From Daldinia sp. FL1419 (Eukaryota; Ascomycota; Sordariomycetes; Xylariales; Hypoxylaceae): a stretch of 64,000 nt of DNA. Positions 59,776 to 64,000 of this stretch are shown one piece after another. Made by a program: the position numbers and the translations under genes. Numbering within the stretch: the first letter of the stretch is position 1; each line of letters begins with the position of its first letter. The stretch is from assembly GCA_025201765.1 (NCBI GenBank), contig MU623432.1, forward strand, positions 62,001 through 126,000, in the 5' to 3' direction. Under the pieces are notes generated by a model, which did no database searches, had not been told where the DNA came from, and saw nothing but the letters and a program-made list of their open reading frames with translations.

Positions 59776-60401
59776 CGTGATCTACACAGGGAAGCTGACT
59801 ATTAACTGTTTATTAGGGCAAGTTGAAGAGAGAATAAGGTGAAATTGTAGATCTGGAGATCAGCATGTTATATACGAACGAGCCACGGGATTCGCGTAAT
59901 GTGCTGTAACTGCGGTCGTTTCGAACAAGTCTGAGATGAACAGGGGCTCGTATTAGCGCTCGTTCGAGATTCGGCGACATGTACAAATTGGGCAGTGCGC
60001 AGATTTTAGAATGATTGAAATGTCGTATAGTATATAAGGTGTAATTGCTCGTAAGCAATTACGGTGTCGTTTTTAGCTCTCAACATGAAATTTAGGACAG
60101 AATATTTATTTAGGAATGTCAATTCATCCCAATTAGCGAAACGCGAGATGGAGTGTAGCTGTACAAAGACCGGATTTATTATAGGTTCACGGTTGATTGT
60201 AGGCTAGGAGGTACCGACCTACATTGTTTCAAGCACCTATCCTACGTCACGATCTCAATCATTAGCTTACAGAGATGGCTGATCCTAGTTGCGAGGTGCC
60301 CGGAGATTGAAACATCTCAAACGATTGCAATTGAACCGATTTGGCTTGGTAGAAACGAAGCTCACATAGCTTTCATATAAAGTACTAACTAATTACAAGA
60401 T
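59776..60401. other. promoter of the UstYa-like gene and 3' flank of the SGNH gene
   Basis: 626 bases between two minus-strand genes. No gene is supported; the 81-codon frame at 60058-59813 has no recognised feature. Confidence 0.55.
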
Positions 60402-61452
60402 TTATATCGTCGTGGAACTTCTCGTAGAGGTCGAAGGTGGCAGTTCTGAAGTTGTCCTAGCTTCTTCGGCTCGTCCCGCGTCCCCGTCCTTTTCGAGCCC
60501 GTTTTCGACCGGCCATCGAAGATAGCCTTTCCTATCCGCCTCCTGAAGGCTCCTAGTGAAGATATGTCCCATCAGGTCGTATCCATGGTCTGTCGGATGC
60601 GTACCGTCCTGACCGATGTCCGTAGCCTGAGGCCGGCCGGGAAACCCCTCGCTAGGATGCATCTCGGCCAACAAAACAGGTTTCGCGCCAAACTTTTTGA
60701 TAAGATCACGATATTGCTGATTCACGTCGAGAATCTTGGGCTCGCAGTTGGGAACCGTATTTGTTAAGCAGGTGCTGAATATGACGGTGGACCGCGTCGA
60801 CGCATTTAACAGGTAGTTTATAAAGTCCTCCATGTGCGCGCCAGCCTTGTCGACGTCTCGATCTTGCAAAACATTGTTTGTGCCCACCTGTATTAGGAAT
60901 ATATTGGGCTGTAGCTGGGGTACGATATGTGTGGCATGTTCGTGAATTTGGTTAATACGGTTGCCACCGTACGCCTCGAGGTCGTTATCGAGCATATCAC
61001 CGAAGCGTTGCGAGCCGACCATGTTGACGGGTATACCGAGATTGACTAGTTCGTTGCGCATCGTCTTGCGAAAGCCGGTATCGTCGGTCGAGAATTCGCC
61101 TCGAACTAGAGAAGCACCGAGTGACATGATGCGCAGGGGTGTACCATTGCCAATACTGCTGGAATTTTTGGGTTTCCAATTTCCTGGTGCCGTCATGATG
61201 CCGTCGGCCGTAATGTTAACGTCGCTTGGACCATCGTCGCTCGAATCCACCTTCGGTCGAAGTATATGAGTAGCACCGAGGGCTATGGTATAAGACGTTA
61301 GAATGCCTATACGTTTGACGGTAACGGCACTTACCAATTAGCACAACCGATATAATAACCAACAATGTCAAAGCGAAGATGGCTCTCTTGGTACGAATGA
61401 AGGAGAAGCGCGATGACCGCGCACTCTTTTTTTCATTGGCCATAATGAACAA
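60402..61452 (-). CDS. membrane-anchored SGNH/GDSL-type hydrolase
   Basis: Two exons, 61452-61335 and 61282-60402, with a 52-bp intron (donor GTAAGT, acceptor ATAG), give 332 residues. A short basic N-tail (KKSARSSRFSFIRTKR) precedes a hydrophobic anchor (AIFALTLLVIISVVLIG), so the enzyme is probably a type II membrane or secreted protein. The SGNH blocks are present: nucleophile block RIMSLGASLVRGE, GGNRINQIHEH, VGTNN, and the catalytic Asp/His block DGTHPTDHGYDLMG. The canonical GDSL reads GASL, with the Ser kept. Family members cleave acyl or acetyl esters on lipids or polysaccharides; the substrate here is unknown. The tail is Ser/Thr-rich and disordered. A Met three codons downstream (MANEKK, 61443) is an equally good start. 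It lies 0.63 kb upstream of the UstYa-like gene on the same strand. Confidence 0.88.
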
Positions 61453-64000
61453 GATGGATTGGGACTATTGAATCTGAAGGTTTAGAAATAACCGACGAAT
61501 GCTTGCTGATACGGCCCCGCGATTCAGCTGATCAGCATGCCGCTGCAGTGCCATTTGCCGACATATTATGTATGACGTTCAGTGCGTAAGAATGAAACAT
61601 GACACGAGAAGGGTAGCAAACTTGAGGAAATCTTGGAATCAATAAATCCTAAAAGCGTCTTATCTCTCCGAGTCATCACTGGATAGTGTAATGCCTGATA
61701 GCAGACTTGAACTCTATCCGATCAATGCGCTCAGAGATTGAAATTGCTACCCGATTTTGAAAGCTAAAAACGTACTTGGAAGGGTTGAATAGAAGTTGGC
61801 ATATACCTGGGCGGTTATCTAAATTTCCCTGACTGGAATGGTAGTTTAGTAGAAGCGTTAATGCGAATGTGAATGTCTCGACTGTTTGTAAAACTATGGC
61901 TTGAACGATATCTTGAGCTACTTCGCCATTCATTTCAAGGGGAATCTTTGCGGCTTACTGGTGATAAATGTTCCCAGGCCAGAATCGAATCCGTCGAACC
62001 ATCGTGATTTACTTATCATTTTTCACAAAAGGTAGGGTAGCAATTCATGATTAGATAGAAAAAAAATACAATCCTTTAATAACGGCCAAGTACGAAACTA
62101 AATAGCGAAACTAGGCATGGACACAGCGCGGATAGGCCGCGGTAAATTGTAGCCTGAGAAATGCTAAAGGCTTCGTAACCATATTGAAGAGCTAAAAGCA
62201 CCTAGGTAATCAAGACCTGCTCAACGTTAGCAGCGGACATATATGAAGATAGCGGTGCAACTTATCCCTGACAAAGGGGGCTGTCCTCCGCTCGACGAGC
62301 AGAAGACAGCCTAGGACTGCCATCCTTCTTGGCCTGTCCTTACCAGCGCTCAAAAAATTTACCACGCCGACTCTCCGCATCCACACTGCTCACTTTGGCG
62401 GTTAGACCCAGACAAGCACTAAGCTTTGACTCCAACGCGAGATGGGTCCCGGCTCTTACTCCGAAGAGAGCAGCGTTGAACGGATAGTAGACCTCACAAC
62501 AGTCCCATGGAACCTACTTCCCATGTAATCTTGTGTCGTCATTAATCAAATCTTCTACTGAAACCGGCAGGCTGCATCAATCCTTCAGCCACCAAGAAAA
62601 GCTCTTTCTGTTGAACGCATTGCCAACAAGGACTAGTTTTTGATTCCTCCCCAACGGGCTTCGACAAGCAGCAAGGGGGGCATTTCCGTACGGCCAAAAG
62701 ACATCCATAAAAGCCATACTATCATCTCTCCTCAGTTCATATCTGACAGAGGGGAGGTATGCTCGTCAACCACCGCAAGAAGCGGCCGACAAATAGTTCT
62801 GGCGCCTCCTATTGTTGTGGGACGAAACCCACAAGAAGAAGTTGACGCGCCTGGTCCCACCTCATAGAATGACACATCAATTGGCGAGATGCAGTGCAGG
62901 ATGTTGGATAGGGTTGGATTAGATGAAGTGGATGGATTTATCACGACTAGGACAGACCTTAACCGCGGACGACCGGATTGCGACCAGAGGGGATCGGGTA
63001 CTCAGAACATAACGCGGCGGTAAAAGTATTGACGAGCTTGGATAAACTTTCTGGTGTAGCCGCGCAGTCATCGCTCACTCGGCTTAGTCCGGCTCAAGTG
63101 ATTCTGGCGAACGACGCTAGCGACGCAAAGTTTGAAAATAATCCAGAGTCCCAGCTGTATGTAGCTAGCGTCATGTTCTTCCCCATCATCCTCGGCGGCG
63201 CAGAGAAAAAAAGGCATTGCTATATCCAGTCGACTGCGGCAAGCCGTCGAAAAAGCCATCTTTCATCATATCCGTTTCACACAAACATCGCCAGCACGGT
63301 GACGTAGACCAGAATATGAATTCCAGCGGCCCAAAGCTGACGAGCGACTCCAGGCCAGGAGTTCTTACCTACACGACTCATAGCGAGGGCACTTCGCACA
63401 CCAAAAGGTGACTGGAGAGTCTAACCGCCGTTCCACCCCCAGAAGTCTCTATCAGCTAATCCCACTTTTCAGCGGGACAAGGCTTCCGGAGCACAACTGG
63501 GGGCTTATAAAGCGGGATCCAGACAGCTAAAAGCGCGAGACTTAGAACCAGAGGGTAGTTAGGGTTAAGTTCCGAGACACCATTCCCTAGCGGTTCGATC
63601 CGTCGGTCAGGTACGACGATCCTCACGCGGCAATTCTCATCAGGTCCAAGACCAAGAGCAGCGACGTGTCGTACGAGGCGTTTCAGATTTGGCCGAGGGG
63701 TCGTGAGGACATTCCTTGCGGAAAATGGGAATCGGAGGACTGTGAGGGAGGCGTAGTGCGAGGTTTGTACGTGCCCAATCTTTCCACGAGGGAAAAGATA
63801 TGAGCGAAAGAGCTTTAACTTGGAGGTAGAGAGGGATGCAACCTGTATCTCGGATTATATATCAGTAGCGAACTTGTCTCTGACAGAAGATGGGGAAGTT
63901 GGTAATGGATGCTGTAGGAGTATGATGATTGGTGGAAGTAAAGAAAGTAAATAAGACAAAGGGACGCGAGGATTTAAAGGACCGCGTCCTGGTTCATGTC
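61453..64000. other. right-edge region, no gene supported
   Basis: 2.5 kb to the window end. The first part should contain the SGNH promoter. A minus-strand 85-codon frame (61933-61676; LQTVETFTFALTLLLNY) and a plus-strand 109-codon frame (62978-63307) were examined and show no recognisable family. The 62.3-63.8 kb segment is less A/T-rich and has a reading-frame texture that could be a mutated element, but no integrase, transposase or reverse-transcriptase motif was found. Confidence 0.45.

Noticed and set aside
62300..63420. Possible retroelement remnant at the right edge
   Set aside because: Examined for reverse transcriptase, integrase and protease motifs and for terminal repeats; none found.

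Overview
The window looks like nuclear DNA of a filamentous ascomycete (Pezizomycotina, probably a sordariomycete). The genes are separate and lie on both strands. Their introns are short (44-194 bp), with GTRNGT-type donors, CTRAY branch sites and CAG/TAG acceptors. The recognisable proteins are typical fungal ones: Arg8, Aah1, Pnk1, Kgd4/YMR-31, Zn2Cys6, UstYa and F-box families. Most multi-exon models were rebuilt by joining reading frames at splice sites so that the phases close and conserved motifs are restored. No transcript data were available.

Layout. 2.0-13.8 kb holds a first gene block: Kgd4-like (+), DNA kinase/phosphatase (-), a two-part F-box/2EXR-like protein (+), a Dal5/Tna1-type MFS permease (+) and a disordered protein of unknown function (-). 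About 10 kb without a supportable gene follows (13.8-23.9 kb), containing short coding-like debris, a degenerate tRNA-like (SINE-like) unit and a heptamer repeat. 23.9-33.7 kb carries acetylornithine aminotransferase (-), an HSL-type alpha/beta hydrolase (+) and a Zn2Cys6 regulator (-). A second gene-poor stretch (33.7-42.5 kb) has one orphan coding-like frame. 42.6-55.1 kb is a denser block: adenine deaminase (+), a single-TM protein of the family often labelled 'pathway-specific nitrogen regulator' (+), a HOL1-like MFS transporter (-), an F-box protein (-) and a CXC-domain protein with a long low-complexity N-terminus (-). After about 3.6 kb with a perfect 15-bp inverted repeat come a UstYa-like (DUF3328) enzyme gene (-) and an SGNH/GDSL-type hydrolase (-). 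The last 2.5 kb shows no gene.

Working together: most genes are unrelated housekeeping or orphan genes. The only hint of a specialised system is the UstYa-like gene next to a membrane-anchored SGNH hydrolase near the right edge. UstYa proteins act in fungal RiPP and other secondary-metabolite pathways, but no precursor peptide, tyrosinase or second UstYa gene is visible, so a cluster is a hypothesis that needs sequence beyond the window. I found no clear CRISPR, rRNA, intact tRNA, intact transposon or viral element.
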